Source: Arthrobacter sp. Soil764
GTDB lineage: Bacteria > Actinomycetota > Actinomycetes > Actinomycetales > Micrococcaceae
Assembly (NCBI RefSeq): GCF_001428075.1
Contig: NZ_LMSI01000008.1
Location: 306 to 64,305 of the forward strand
Direction of reading: 5' to 3'
DNA length: 64,000 nt
Shown here piece after piece: positions 17,499-26,683 of this stretch. The notes under the pieces are model-generated. The model was not told where the DNA came from. It was given only the letters and a program-made list of their open reading frames with translations, and did not search any database. Each line of letters begins with the position of its first letter. The first letter of the stretch is position 1. The translations under genes and the position numbers were made by a program.

Positions 17499-18023
17499 TC
17501 AGGCCATTTGCTCCGATGCGGGTTTCCGGAACTTGGCGCGGAGGACGGCACTGCCAATCACAAACGTGAACAGGAGGCCGATCACACCGAAAATGACGGT
17601 CAGCACAACGCCCACACCGCGGAACCATACTCCGTCGCTCTCATAGCCAAGAACAATGGCCCGGCCGGGATCGTTTTCGGCATGGACCACCGTGACCCCG
17701 CCGCCCACTTCGGGATGCTGGTCATGGTCCACGGCCGCGAAGGCCTTGTGCGGCAAGCCGTCCGCCGTCGTAAATTCCACCTGAATCCTGCGCTTGGAAG
17801 CCTTGGTGACATCGTCGAAGTGGACGATCGTTCCGGCGGCCCGGGTGCCCGTCCGGGCAAGCTCCTCATCTGCATTGATCATGAAACTGCCCAGCCCGAT
17901 CAGGATCGGGCCCAGGCAAAGGACCACAACGGTCACCGCAAGGTTCAGTTTCCCCTTCCAGGTCAGCCAGGGTTTACGGGTTCCAATTCTGCGCCCAGTC
18001 ACGGCCCCATTCTGCCGGAACAT
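17499..18023 (-). CDS. DUF3592-like membrane protein
   Basis: About 174 residues. Two membrane segments (LNLAVTVVVLCLGPILIGLG and the C-terminal VVLTVIFGVIGLLFTFVIG) flank a soluble beta-rich domain with RAAGTIVHFDDV and VEFTTADGLPHKA, as in DUF3592. The start is not certain: ATG at 18023 or, in frame, TTG at 18056; neither has a strong ribosome site. It diverges from the MarR gene. Function unknown. Confidence 0.7.
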   Translation of the reverse strand: MFRQNGAVTGRRIGTRKPWLTWKGKLNLAVTVVVLCLGPILIGLGSFMINADEELARTGTRAAGTIVHFDDVTKASKRRIQVEFTTADGLPHKAFAAVDHDQHPEVGGGVTVVHAENDPGRAIVLGYESDGVWFRGVGVVLTVIFGVIGLLFTFVIGSAVLRAKFRKPASEQMA

Positions 18024-18080
18024 GTTGCCAAACCCACTCTTCCAACTGTTGCCCAATGATAAGCAGGCGGACCATAATAG

Positions 18081-18106
18081 TTAGCAGAACTAATTAGCAC
18101 TGCTAA
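18081..18106. promoter_or_regulatory. MarR-type operator
   Basis: A 26-bp near-perfect palindrome with outer arms TTAGCAG (18081-18087) and CTGCTAA (18100-18106) around a TAATTA centre, two mismatched pairs in all. It lies 31 bp upstream of the MarR start, where an autorepressor would bind. AGGAGG at 18117-18122 is unusually far (14 bases) from the ATG. Confidence 0.65.
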
Positions 18107-18136
18107 GGAACGTCAGCAGGAGGCGCACCCGCATAC

Positions 18137-18598
18137 ATGTCCCCTACCCAAACGAAGAACAAGACAGCTGCAGACCCCACCGCCCCGGACACCCTCGCCA
18201 TCGATCTCCGCACCGCCGTGATGCGCACCTCCCGCAGGCTCCGGGTCGAGGCAACCGGCGACATCATCACCCCCGGACAGTACACGGTCCTCGCCCTGCT
18301 GAACGGCAGCGGTCCCAGCACATTGCGCGCGCTCGCCAAAAGTGAGCACGTCCAGGCGCCGTCCATGACCAGGATCGTCAACGCCCTCGCCGACCAGGGC
18401 TTCGTCACCAGGAGCGCGGACCCCGACGACGGACGGCAGGTCCGCGTGGATATCACCGATGCGGGACGGGGGGTCCTCGCGGAAGCACGCAACCAGCGGA
18501 CGGCCTGGCTGGCCCAGCGCGTGGCCGGGCTCAGTGAGGAAGACCGGTTCACCCTCAGCCGGGCGGCCCGCATCATGCAGGAAATGAGCGGCAAATGA
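18137..18598 (+). CDS. MarR-family transcriptional regulator
   Basis: 153 residues with a winged helix-turn-helix: LTPG-like entry (ITPGQYTVLALLNG), recognition region HVQAPSMTRIVNALADQG, and the wing RSADPDDGRQVRVDITDAG with the conserved D-RR-like arginine. The last codons overlap the start of the MFS gene as ATGA, so both are made from one message. It likely represses this operon through the palindrome at 18081-18106 and releases when a toxic ligand is present. Confidence 0.9.
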   Translation: MSPTQTKNKTAADPTAPDTLAIDLRTAVMRTSRRLRVEATGDIITPGQYTVLALLNGSGPSTLRALAKSEHVQAPSMTRIVNALADQGFVTRSADPDDGRQVRVDITDAGRGVLAEARNQRTAWLAQRVAGLSEEDRFTLSRAARIMQEMSGK

Positions 18599-19851
18599 GT
18601 GCGATGTTCCGGGCCCTCGAGAACCCCAACTACCGCATCTGGGCCGGCGGCGCGCTCGTCTCCAACATCGGCACCTGGATGCAGCGGGTGGCCCAGGACT
18701 GGCTGGTCCTGACCGTACTCACGGACCACTCGGGTGCCGCCGTCGGCCTCACCACGGGCCTGCAGTTCCTGCCCATGCTGCTGTTCGGCCCCTACGGCGG
18801 CGTGCTCGCCGACCGCTACCGGAAGCGCATCATCCTCATGTGGACGCAGCTGGCCATGGCCTTCACCGGCCTCGCCATCGGCCTCCTGGTGCTGACCGGC
18901 ACGGCGCAACTGTGGCATGCGTACGTGGCGGCCTTCTGTTTGGGCATCGCCAGCGCCGTGGATGCGCCCGCGCGCCAGGCCTTTGTCTCTGAACTGGTGG
19001 GGCAGGAGAACATCTCCAACGCGGTGGCATTGAACTCCGCGTCCTTCAACACGGCCCGGCTCACGGGCCCCGCCATCGCGGGCGTACTCATCGCCTGGGT
19101 GGGGACCGGGCCCGTGTTCCTGCTGAACGCGGCGAGCTTCGCGGCCGTCCTGGTGTCGCTGTTCAGGATCCGCGTCACCCAGCCAGCCCCGGTGGCGAAG
19201 GGCGAACGGAACAAGCACCAGGTGGCCGAGGGTGTCCGTTATGTGCGCCGCAGGCCGGACCTGATGCTGATCATGGTCCTGGTGGGCATCCTGGGCGCGT
19301 TCGGCATGAACTTCCCCGTCATCAACTCACTGATGGCCACCACCGAGTTCCGCATGGGCCCGAGCGAATTCGGGATTCTGGGATCAATCATGGCGGTGGG
19401 CACCCTGGCCGGCGCCCTCCTGGCGGCACGCCGGTCCCGTCCACGGCTGAGGTTCCTGCTGGGCGGGGCGCTGGGGCTCGGTATTTTCACGATCCTGGGC
19501 AGCGTGGCACCCTCATTCTGGGTCTACGCCGGCATCCTGATACCCGTGGGGCTGGCATCGATCACGTTCCTGAACAGCTGCAACACCAGCATCCAGTTGT
19601 CCGTGGAGCCGGAGTTCCGGGGGCGCGTGCTGGCCCTGTACCTGGCCATCCTGCAGGGCGGCACCGCCCTGGGTTCGCCGCTGGTCGGTTGGATCGGAAG
19701 CCAGTTCGGCGCCCGTTGGTCCGTGGCCTGCGGTGGAATCATTGTGCTGCTGGCCGGCGTGGCGGCCGTTATTGCGGTCACCAGGCGGAACCGGCTCACC
19801 CTGTTGGGCGCGTTGCGGATGGCGCTGGGACGCCGCGAACCCGCCGTCTGA
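18595..19851 (+). CDS. MFS exporter (EntS-like, 12 segments)
   Basis: 418 residues. MFRALENPNYRIWAGGALVSNIGTWMQR and the A-motif GVLADRYRKR place it in the EntS/MFS_3 drug and siderophore exporter group. It starts inside the stop of the MarR gene, a common regulator-pump pairing. The likely job is efflux of a small toxic compound. A strong hairpin follows the stop. Confidence 0.88.
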   Translation: MSAMFRALENPNYRIWAGGALVSNIGTWMQRVAQDWLVLTVLTDHSGAAVGLTTGLQFLPMLLFGPYGGVLADRYRKRIILMWTQLAMAFTGLAIGLLVLTGTAQLWHAYVAAFCLGIASAVDAPARQAFVSELVGQENISNAVALNSASFNTARLTGPAIAGVLIAWVGTGPVFLLNAASFAAVLVSLFRIRVTQPAPVAKGERNKHQVAEGVRYVRRRPDLMLIMVLVGILGAFGMNFPVINSLMATTEFRMGPSEFGILGSIMAVGTLAGALLAARRSRPRLRFLLGGALGLGIFTILGSVAPSFWVYAGILIPVGLASITFLNSCNTSIQLSVEPEFRGRVLALYLAILQGGTALGSPLVGWIGSQFGARWSVACGGIIVLLAGVAAVIAVTRRNRLTLLGALRMALGRREPAV

Positions 19852-19875
19852 CATGGGCCCGGGTGCCTGTTTTTG

Positions 19876-19919
19876 GCCGTGGGCCGGTCCCCCAACATCC
19901 CGCATCGCCGGCCCACGGC
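19876..19919. terminator. Hairpin between convergent genes
   Basis: Perfect 12-bp arms, GCCGTGGGCCGG (19876-19887) and CCGGCCCACGGC (19908-19919), with a 20-nt loop. There is no T-tract on either strand, as is usual for high-GC actinobacterial terminators. It can serve both the MFS gene and the convergent small gene. Confidence 0.6.
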
Positions 19920-19922
19920 GGT

Positions 19923-20165
19923 CTAGTCGCCTGGGGCGGGCGGAAGCGCCGAGCGGCGCGTGAGTTCATCCTCGACGAGGCACCGGAGGGCGTAGGACTG
20001 GTCCGGTTCCAGGGAGACATCACAGTCTTCGAGTGCGTGCCGCAGCAGGAGCAGATCGGCGGCCGGAACGAGGGGCCAGCGGCGGAAGGCATGGAACACC
20101 CTGCCCTGTGCGGGGGCGCCGGGACGAATGGACCCGGCAGGTGGTCGGTCAGCAGCGGTGTCCAT
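19923..20165 (-). CDS. Small hypothetical protein
   Basis: 80 residues starting MDTAADRPPAG. The start at ATG 20165 is chosen because GGAG lies 6 bases upstream; the longer frame to 20234 lacks a ribosome site. It has no signal peptide or membrane segment, and contains Leu/Arg/Asp-rich helical stretches (ADLLLLRHALEDCD, SYALRCLVEDELTRR). No family is recognised. Confidence 0.6.
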   Translation of the reverse strand: MDTAADRPPAGSIRPGAPAQGRVFHAFRRWPLVPAADLLLLRHALEDCDVSLEPDQSYALRCLVEDELTRRSALPPAPGD

Positions 20166-20269
20166 CGTCAGCTCCCATGAGTAACTTGCCAGCTGACTGC
20201 TCAACCACGGGTATGGACAAGATACCCGGAACAAAACCGTTAGGCCACCGGTTTCTACAACCCGTGGAT

Positions 20270-20623
20270 TTATGACGGAGGCTTGTTGACGATGTCCACG
20301 GAGATTTCCACCGCCGGAACTTCTCCCCTGTTCTCCAACCAGTGGGAAGTGTTCCGATCCTCGGGCCAGCCCACTCCGGGCCCGTATTCCCGGGTCTGGC
20401 CATCACGGTGGTCGGTGATGGTTCCCTGCAGGATATAGACGGTGCCGGGGCGCCCCACGTGGTTGTGGAGGGGACCGAAGACTCCGCCGGGATCGATCGT
20501 CACCATCCGCATCCGCAACTGCCGGCCTTCCATCCCTTCAATCTCGCCGTCAAGGTCGACCGTCGCCAGCACCTCCACTGAGACGCCTTTTGTCTCCGGC
20601 GCCGCTTCCTCCTCCATACCCAT
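20270..20623 (-). CDS. Single-domain cupin protein
   Basis: 117 residues forming one cupin barrel: PLHNHVGRPGTVYILQGTITDH for the first motif and a weaker second one (SHWLENRGEVPAVE). Metal-binding histidines of the first motif are present. The ATG at 20623 has AAGGAAGGCAAAGG upstream. Small stand-alone cupins have many roles and none can be picked here. Confidence 0.75.
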   Translation of the reverse strand: MGMEEEAAPETKGVSVEVLATVDLDGEIEGMEGRQLRMRMVTIDPGGVFGPLHNHVGRPGTVYILQGTITDHRDGQTREYGPGVGWPEDRNTSHWLENRGEVPAVEISVDIVNKPPS

Positions 20624-20775
20624 GCCTTTGCCTTCCTTTTAAGGCCGCTTACGACGGCGGCGCCGGCCCGCCGCTGCCACGCACCCGGGTGCGGGGTGCT
20701 TGGGCGGCAAGTGCCGGCGTCGTCCTTCTGCTGTGCTGCCAGGTGATTGAGTGTGCGCCTGTCTCCGGTGGCCGG

Positions 20776-21165
20776 CTACGTGACGGGGATGGAGGAAATG
20801 TTCAGGATGTTGCCCTCGCTGTCGAGGAACCACGCACCCTTCCCCATGCCTTCCATCGTCGCGATGCCGTTCTCGGTTTTGAGCCCCGGCATGTCGTACT
20901 CCTCAAAGACGACGCCGCGGCTGCGCAGCTCTTCCACTTCCCGTTCCACGTCTTCGGCGCCCCAGCCCATCTGCGTGTTCTTCGCCGAACCGGCATTGTC
21001 CGTCCGGTAGAGCAGGAACCCGGTACCGTTGCCGCACTGGTAAACCAGGTTGTCGTTGTCAATGGTCTGGGTGGGTTCGAGGCCCAGCTTGTCCCGGTAG
21101 AACTCCCTTGCCCTGTCAATGTCCTTTGCGGGCAGTACGGGCATGACTTGCAGATCCTTGAGCAT
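20776..21165 (-). CDS. VOC family protein
   Basis: 129 residues. LPAKDIDRAREFYRDKLGLEP begins the fold and LDSEGNILNISSIPV ends it, both typical of vicinal-oxygen-chelate proteins. The start at ATG 21165 is preceded by AAGGAGAG; a longer frame to 21300 has a non-coding look. The substrate is unknown. The 242 bp upstream to 21408 show no gene. Confidence 0.82.
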   Translation of the reverse strand: MLKDLQVMPVLPAKDIDRAREFYRDKLGLEPTQTIDNDNLVYQCGNGTGFLLYRTDNAGSAKNTQMGWGAEDVEREVEELRSRGVVFEEYDMPGLKTENGIATMEGMGKGAWFLDSEGNILNISSIPVT

Positions 21166-21407
21166 GACGGACTCTCCTTGTGCATTAATGGCGTTGCTCT
21201 CCCCCTGAAACAGTCCGGCCGTGCCCCGCCGGGCCTCGTGGCCGTCCTTCCCGCCGATTGCCGGGGCGGCCGCCTGGAACCCCTGCTTCCGCCGTGGCAC
21301 AGGACAGCGGCGGGAAGTTCCCGAAGTCTACGAGGCCATTATGGAACCGAATGCGCCGGGGCGAAATAGGGGAATATTTGACCGTCACCGGGCTGCTGCC
21401 GGTGCGG

Positions 21408-21731
21408 TTATTTCCGGGCCACCCGCAGCGCTTTACGTATCGCAGCACCGGCCACTGAGACCAGGGGGACGAGGCATACCAGCGTGGCGATGGTGTTGGG
21501 GCGGAAAGTGGCGTGGCCATTAACCGTCCGGTACACACCCAGCGGCACAACGAAGCCGCCGCCACCGCCGCCGGATGCCCCCTGCTCCGATTCCGTGCCG
21601 CCGCCGAAGCCGAAGGACACCAGGGCCACGGGCACGATTTCCTCCCCGCCCAGGTTCAGTGGCGGGCCGTATGCGCGGGCGACGCCCATGTTCTTGAAGG
21701 AGTCTGCAAGGGACGCAAGAGTGTCAGCCAT
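21408..21731 (-). CDS. GerW (YtfJ)-like family protein
   Basis: 107 residues. The core matches the GerW/YtfJ pattern: a helical start (LASLADSFKNMGVARAYGPP), ILxx-like strand (EEIVPVALVSFGFGGG), a Gly-rich loop (GASGGGGGGFVVPLGVY) and a C-terminal hydrophobic segment that may reach the membrane. The founding protein acts in Bacillus spore germination, but the family is wide in non-sporulating actinobacteria, where its role is unknown. Confidence 0.75.
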   Translation of the reverse strand: MADTLASLADSFKNMGVARAYGPPLNLGGEEIVPVALVSFGFGGGTESEQGASGGGGGGFVVPLGVYRTVNGHATFRPNTIATLVCLVPLVSVAGAAIRKALRVARK

Positions 21732-21845
21732 GGCAACAGGCTAGGCATGCGGGCACCGCGCGGGAAGGACCATAGGTCCCGCCTGAGGCACCCCTGTTGG
21801 GAGGTGGCCGTGTCCGGATGGTGCGTGCCGCCGTCGTCCCTTGTC

Positions 21846-22190
21846 CTACGTGCGGATTTCCGCAATCCGCCACCGGACGATGTCCGCCAGCACGTCGTCG
21901 GGCACGAGGTGGTCCGCTGTGAAGCGGATGGTTCCCTTGGACAGCGAGTACCCGTCGAGCCGGCCCGCCACTGCCTCCACCACTGCTGAGGAGAACGGAA
22001 AGATCGAGAGGTGCTTTGCCGTGGCTATGGCGGCCACCAGCGGTTTGCCGTCGAGCTTGAGGGCGGGCATGCCGTAGCTCATGCCCTCCGTGGCGTCGGG
22101 AGCCAGGGTCCGCGCAAGCTCCACCACGTGCTGCAGGCAGCTGCGGTCCGGTTCCTCAATATGGGCCAGCGCCTGGTCCACAGCGCCCAC
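21846..22190 (-). CDS. DUF1801 (YdhG-like) family protein
   Basis: 114 residues. LAPDATEGMSYGMPALKLDGKPLVAAIATAKHLSIFPFS and YSLSKGTIRF are signatures of the DUF1801/YdhG group, sometimes called iron chaperone-like because of a frataxin-like fold. Nine bases separate its start from the SRPBCC gene stop, so the pair is probably co-transcribed. Confidence 0.8.
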   Translation of the reverse strand: MGAVDQALAHIEEPDRSCLQHVVELARTLAPDATEGMSYGMPALKLDGKPLVAAIATAKHLSIFPFSSAVVEAVAGRLDGYSLSKGTIRFTADHLVPDDVLADIVRWRIAEIRT

Positions 22191-22198
22191 CGGAGGCC

Positions 22199-22666
22199 TC
22201 AGCTCTTCCTGGCCGCGACTGTGGAAGCCAACGCCGAGAGTCCCCGTTCGAAGTCGGCGCCCACCATTTTGTCCATGTTCATGAACAGCGCGAACACCCT
22301 GCCCAGGCCCTTGTTCTCCCCGGTCATCCGCCAGGTCACTTCAGTGCCTCCCGGGGCAGGGGTGAAGCTGAACGTGGTGGGGTTCAGCGCCTTGAACGGC
22401 CTGGTGAACTGCAGCCGGATCCGGACCAGGCTCGAAGGCACCGATTCCTCGATCTCCATGGTGCCGCTGCCCGCCTTGCGGTTGCCGCTCCACTCATACC
22501 CGGCCCCCGTCCCGGATTCACTGCCAAAGTAACGGCGGCTCATGCCCGGATCGATGACCTCCCACGGGGACCATGCGGTCCATTCGTGGAAGTTGTTGAC
22601 CAGTGGAAAGATCTCTTCGGCGGCGGCAGGGATGACGGCAGTGCGGCGGACTTCAAAGGTGGACAT
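22199..22666 (-). CDS. SRPBCC (START-like) family protein
   Basis: 155 residues with the helix-grip pattern of polyketide-cyclase/dehydrase proteins: EVRRTAVIPAAAEEIFPLVNNFHEWTAWSPW at the start, then alternating strands (GGTEVTWRMTGENKGL) and a C-terminal helix (MNMDKMVGADFERGLSAL). The fold binds hydrophobic ligands. It leads a small leftward operon with the DUF1801 gene. Ligand unknown. Confidence 0.85.
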   Translation of the reverse strand: MSTFEVRRTAVIPAAAEEIFPLVNNFHEWTAWSPWEVIDPGMSRRYFGSESGTGAGYEWSGNRKAGSGTMEIEESVPSSLVRIRLQFTRPFKALNPTTFSFTPAPGGTEVTWRMTGENKGLGRVFALFMNMDKMVGADFERGLSALASTVAARKS

Positions 22667-22697
22667 GGGCCAAGCATAGGGGCGGGAGCCGCTGCCG

Positions 22698-23615
22698 TTA
22701 AGGGAGGACCACGTTCACCGGGTCCTTGCCCTCGAGCAGCAGCCCGATCTGCTTCCGGAGCAGCCGGACCATCCGGGGGAACATGGCAGAGCTGGCGCCG
22801 CCCACGTGCGGGGTGATCAGCACGCCGGGGGTGGTCCACAAGGGGTGGTCAGCGGGCAGCGGCTCCGGATCGGTGACGTCCAGGGCTGCCCGGAGGCGTC
22901 CGCTTGACGTCTCTGCCAGCAACGCTCCGGTGTCCGCTACCGGCCCACGGGCAACGTTGACCAGCAGGGCGCCGTCCGGCATGGCAGCCAGGAACTTCGC
23001 GTCCACCAGTTGCTGGGTGTCGTCGCTCAACGGGACGCTGACCACCACGATCTCGTGCAGCGGCAGCTGCTCGTAGAGCGAGTCGATCCCGAGGATGGCG
23101 CCGCGCTCATCGTCGCGGGCGCGGCTGGCCATCCGGGTGACCTCGGTTTCAAACGGCAGGAGCCGGGCCTCGATGGCCTTGCCCACTCCCCCGTAGCCCA
23201 CCAGCAGCACGCGCCGGTCGGCCAGGCTGGGCCGCTGGCTGTTGTCCCATGCGCCGGTTTGCTGGTTCCGGACAAAGTCAGGGATACCGCGCTGGGAAGC
23301 GACCATCATGCCCACGGCGAGCTCCGCCGTGGACGTCTCATGGACTCCCGCCGCGTTGGCGAAGGTGACGCCTTGGGGCAACACCGCGGCGACGCCGTCG
23401 TACCCGATGGACTGGCTCTGCACCAGCCCGACGTCGACGCCCTCCAGCGCGGAGAGCGCCGACGGTTTGCCCATGTAGCCGGGGACCACCAGGTCCAGCC
23501 GGCGTTCCGGCGGCGGCCCGGTCAGGTCCCAGAGAACAAAGTCGACGCCGTCCATCGGGGCCAGTGCGTCCAGCAGGTTTTGGGCGGGCAGGCAGACGCG
23601 CAGGCGGATAGTCAT
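22698..23615 (-). CDS. D-2-hydroxyacid dehydrogenase; sulfolactate dehydrogenase candidate
   Basis: 305 residues of the D-isomer-specific 2-hydroxyacid dehydrogenase family. The NAD-binding motif is LLVGYGGVGKAIEARLL. The catalytic triad is visible: Arg in NVARGPV, Glu in DPEPLP and His in TPHVGG. Its ATG overlaps the stop of the DeoR gene as ATGA, so it is translated with the regulator of the sulfoquinovose locus. By position it may interconvert sulfolactate and sulfopyruvate, or sense or recycle a pathway product; known (S)-sulfolactate dehydrogenase SlcC belongs to this wider family (recalled). A role unrelated to sulfonates cannot be excluded. Confidence 0.85.
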   Translation of the reverse strand: MTIRLRVCLPAQNLLDALAPMDGVDFVLWDLTGPPPERRLDLVVPGYMGKPSALSALEGVDVGLVQSQSIGYDGVAAVLPQGVTFANAAGVHETSTAELAVGMMVASQRGIPDFVRNQQTGAWDNSQRPSLADRRVLLVGYGGVGKAIEARLLPFETEVTRMASRARDDERGAILGIDSLYEQLPLHEIVVVSVPLSDDTQQLVDAKFLAAMPDGALLVNVARGPVADTGALLAETSSGRLRAALDVTDPEPLPADHPLWTTPGVLITPHVGGASSAMFPRMVRLLRKQIGLLLEGKDPVNVVLP

Positions 23616-24394
23616 GCGGCCACCATCAGCTTGACGTTGGCGGCCCTCAAGGCATTCTCGATTTCCTGCGGCGGCGGCGCATCCGTCACCAAGACGTCGA
23701 CGGCATCGAAACCCGCCAGCCGCGCCAGTGCGTACCGCAGCATCTTCTGATGGGTTGCCACCACCACCACCTGTTCGGCTGAATTCATAAGGGCGATCTT
23801 AGTGGCGCGCTCCACGTCACGCTCAATATAGAACGCCTCGTCATGGATGCCGCTGACGCCGATGAAGGCTGTCTTGGCACGGAGGCCGGCGGCGGCGCTG
23901 ATGGTCATGGGGCCGTTAAACGCCTGGCTGTCCAGCAGCAGCTCCCCGCCCAGGCAGATAGTGCGTGCCGCCGTTAGCTGCAGGCAGCGCTGGATGGCGG
24001 GCGCGGAGTGCGTGATGACAGTGCCGGTAAAGGACGTGGGCAGTTCCTGCGCGATCTGGTAGGTGGTGGTGCCGGCGTCGAGGATGATGGCATCCCGCTC
24101 GCCGACCAGCGATAGACAGGCCCGGGCCACCCGCAGCTTGGCCTCCGCGTCCTCCCGGACGCGTGCAGCGAAGTTTGCGTTCTGGCCGTGCCCGTCCACA
24201 GCACTGACGCCCCCGTGGACCACCCGGGCCAGCCCGCGCTTGGACAGGACCCGGGTGTCCCTCCGCACCGTCATGTCGGAGACCGCGAACGTCTCCGCCA
24301 GGTCGTTGGTGGAAATGAACCCCCTGCGACCGAGTTCATCCAGGATGGTGCGCTGGCGGGGCGTCAGCGGAGCCTCTTCATGTGTGGTGCTCAT
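23612..24394 (-). CDS. DeoR-family regulator of the sulfoquinovose locus (YihW-like)
   Basis: 260 residues. A DeoR helix-turn-helix (LTPRQRTILDELGRRGFISTNDLAETFAVSDMTVRRD) is followed by the DeoRC sugar-phosphate-sensing domain (IILDAGTTTYQIAQEL; GVSGIHDEAFY). The start at ATG 24394 has GGGAGGGAG upstream; the frame open to 24688 is antisense to the neighbouring gene. A palindrome TGTTG-N6-CAACA lies 46 bp upstream and again before the kinase operon. In E. coli the DeoR protein YihW represses the yih sulfoglycolysis genes until sulfoquinovose products are present; the same is inferred here. Confidence 0.9.
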   Translation of the reverse strand: MSTTHEEAPLTPRQRTILDELGRRGFISTNDLAETFAVSDMTVRRDTRVLSKRGLARVVHGGVSAVDGHGQNANFAARVREDAEAKLRVARACLSLVGERDAIILDAGTTTYQIAQELPTSFTGTVITHSAPAIQRCLQLTAARTICLGGELLLDSQAFNGPMTISAAAGLRAKTAFIGVSGIHDEAFYIERDVERATKIALMNSAEQVVVVATHQKMLRYALARLAGFDAVDVLVTDAPPPQEIENALRAANVKLMVAA

Positions 24395-24439
24395 CGGCCG
24401 TTCTCCCTCCCCAATACGCCGGGCAGGAGCCTGGCGGGA

Positions 24440-24455
24440 TGTTGCAATTCCAACA
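24440..24455. promoter_or_regulatory. DeoR-type operator upstream of the regulator
   Basis: TGTTGCAATTCCAACA: inverted half-sites TGTTG and CAACA with a 6-bp spacer. The same architecture, sharing the TTC just before the right half-site, recurs at 25679-25694. It lies between the regulator start (24394) and the stop of the Gfo/Idh/MocA gene (24465), fit for autoregulation. Confidence 0.65.
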
Positions 24456-24464
24456 CGTATCTTC

Positions 24465-25712
<1,248 letters not shown>

Positions 25713-25745
25713 TCAGTACCAGCCGCAACTACAACGAGGTGGAAC

Positions 25746-26651
25746 GTGCCCCAACCGTCAACTGGACCCCTGCTCTTCGTAGGCTGCGCCACCCTTGACT
25801 CCATCGCCCTGGTGCAGGACTACCCGGCGGCGGACAGCCGCACTGTCGCCACGGACTTTGCGGCGGCGGGCGGCGGCCCCGCAGCCACCGCAGCCGTCGC
25901 GGCGGCCCGGGCAGGCGCCAACACTGCCTTCGCCGGCGTCCTCGGCACTGATGAGGAGGGTGACCGCATCATCGCCGGACTCGAGGCCGAGGGCGTGGAC
26001 ACCTCCGCCGTCATCCGCGATCCCGGCGTCAAAACCGGCGCCAGCGTGATCATCGTCAGCAGGGCCACCGAAAGCCGGTCCATCGTCACCCGGCCGGTGC
26101 CGCCGGTCAGCTTTCCCAAGGACAGCCGATTCCGGGAGCTGCTCGAATCCGCGGCCTGGGTCCACACGGACCACCTGGGCTGGAACGCGGTGGCTGGTGC
26201 CGGCACCGCCGCCCTGAACATCAGCGTGGACGCCGGCAACCCCATCCCTTCCTTCAGCCCCCGGGGCGTCGCACTCTACGTGCCCACCATCGAAAGGCTC
26301 GCCGCCGAGTACGGCACGGACCTCTCCCCCGCGGCGCTCCTGGGCAAAGCGGTCGACGACGGTGCTTCCGCCGTCGTCGCCACCGCCGGCGCAGACGGCG
26401 CCTGGGTCCTGGAACGGGGCGGCGAACCCGTCCACGTGCCCGCCACGCCGGCAGAGATCGTTTCCACCCTCGGCGCCGGCGACGTCTACCACGGCGCCCT
26501 GTTGGCCGCAGTCGCCGCCGGGCTTCCCCTGGTGGAAGCTGCGGCGTTTGCCGGACGCACCGCCGCCGCCTCCTGCGCCGGGCTGGACGGCCGCTCGGCC
26601 ATCCCGCACCAGGCCGTCACCTCCGAACTTGCCACCAACCAACCTGCCTAG
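25746..26651 (+). CDS. yihV: 6-Deoxy-6-sulfofructose kinase (YihV homologue)
   Basis: 301 residues, PfkB/ribokinase fold. FVGCATLDSIA opens it, GGGPAATAAVAAARAGA is nearly the same as in E. coli YihV, and STLGAGDVYHGALLA holds the catalytic Asp in GAGD, here with Leu where Thr or Asn is usual. GTG at 25746 is chosen because GAGGTGG precedes it; the open frame extends 39 codons upstream without a ribosome site. It phosphorylates sulfofructose at C1 with ATP. First gene of the rightward operon, 32 bp before the aldolase. Confidence 0.85.
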   Translation: MPQPSTGPLLFVGCATLDSIALVQDYPAADSRTVATDFAAAGGGPAATAAVAAARAGANTAFAGVLGTDEEGDRIIAGLEAEGVDTSAVIRDPGVKTGASVIIVSRATESRSIVTRPVPPVSFPKDSRFRELLESAAWVHTDHLGWNAVAGAGTAALNISVDAGNPIPSFSPRGVALYVPTIERLAAEYGTDLSPAALLGKAVDDGASAVVATAGADGAWVLERGGEPVHVPATPAEIVSTLGAGDVYHGALLAAVAAGLPLVEAAAFAGRTAAASCAGLDGRSAIPHQAVTSELATNQPA

Positions 26652-26683
26652 CCCCAATACCAGCCAGCTGAAAGAAGCAGCCC

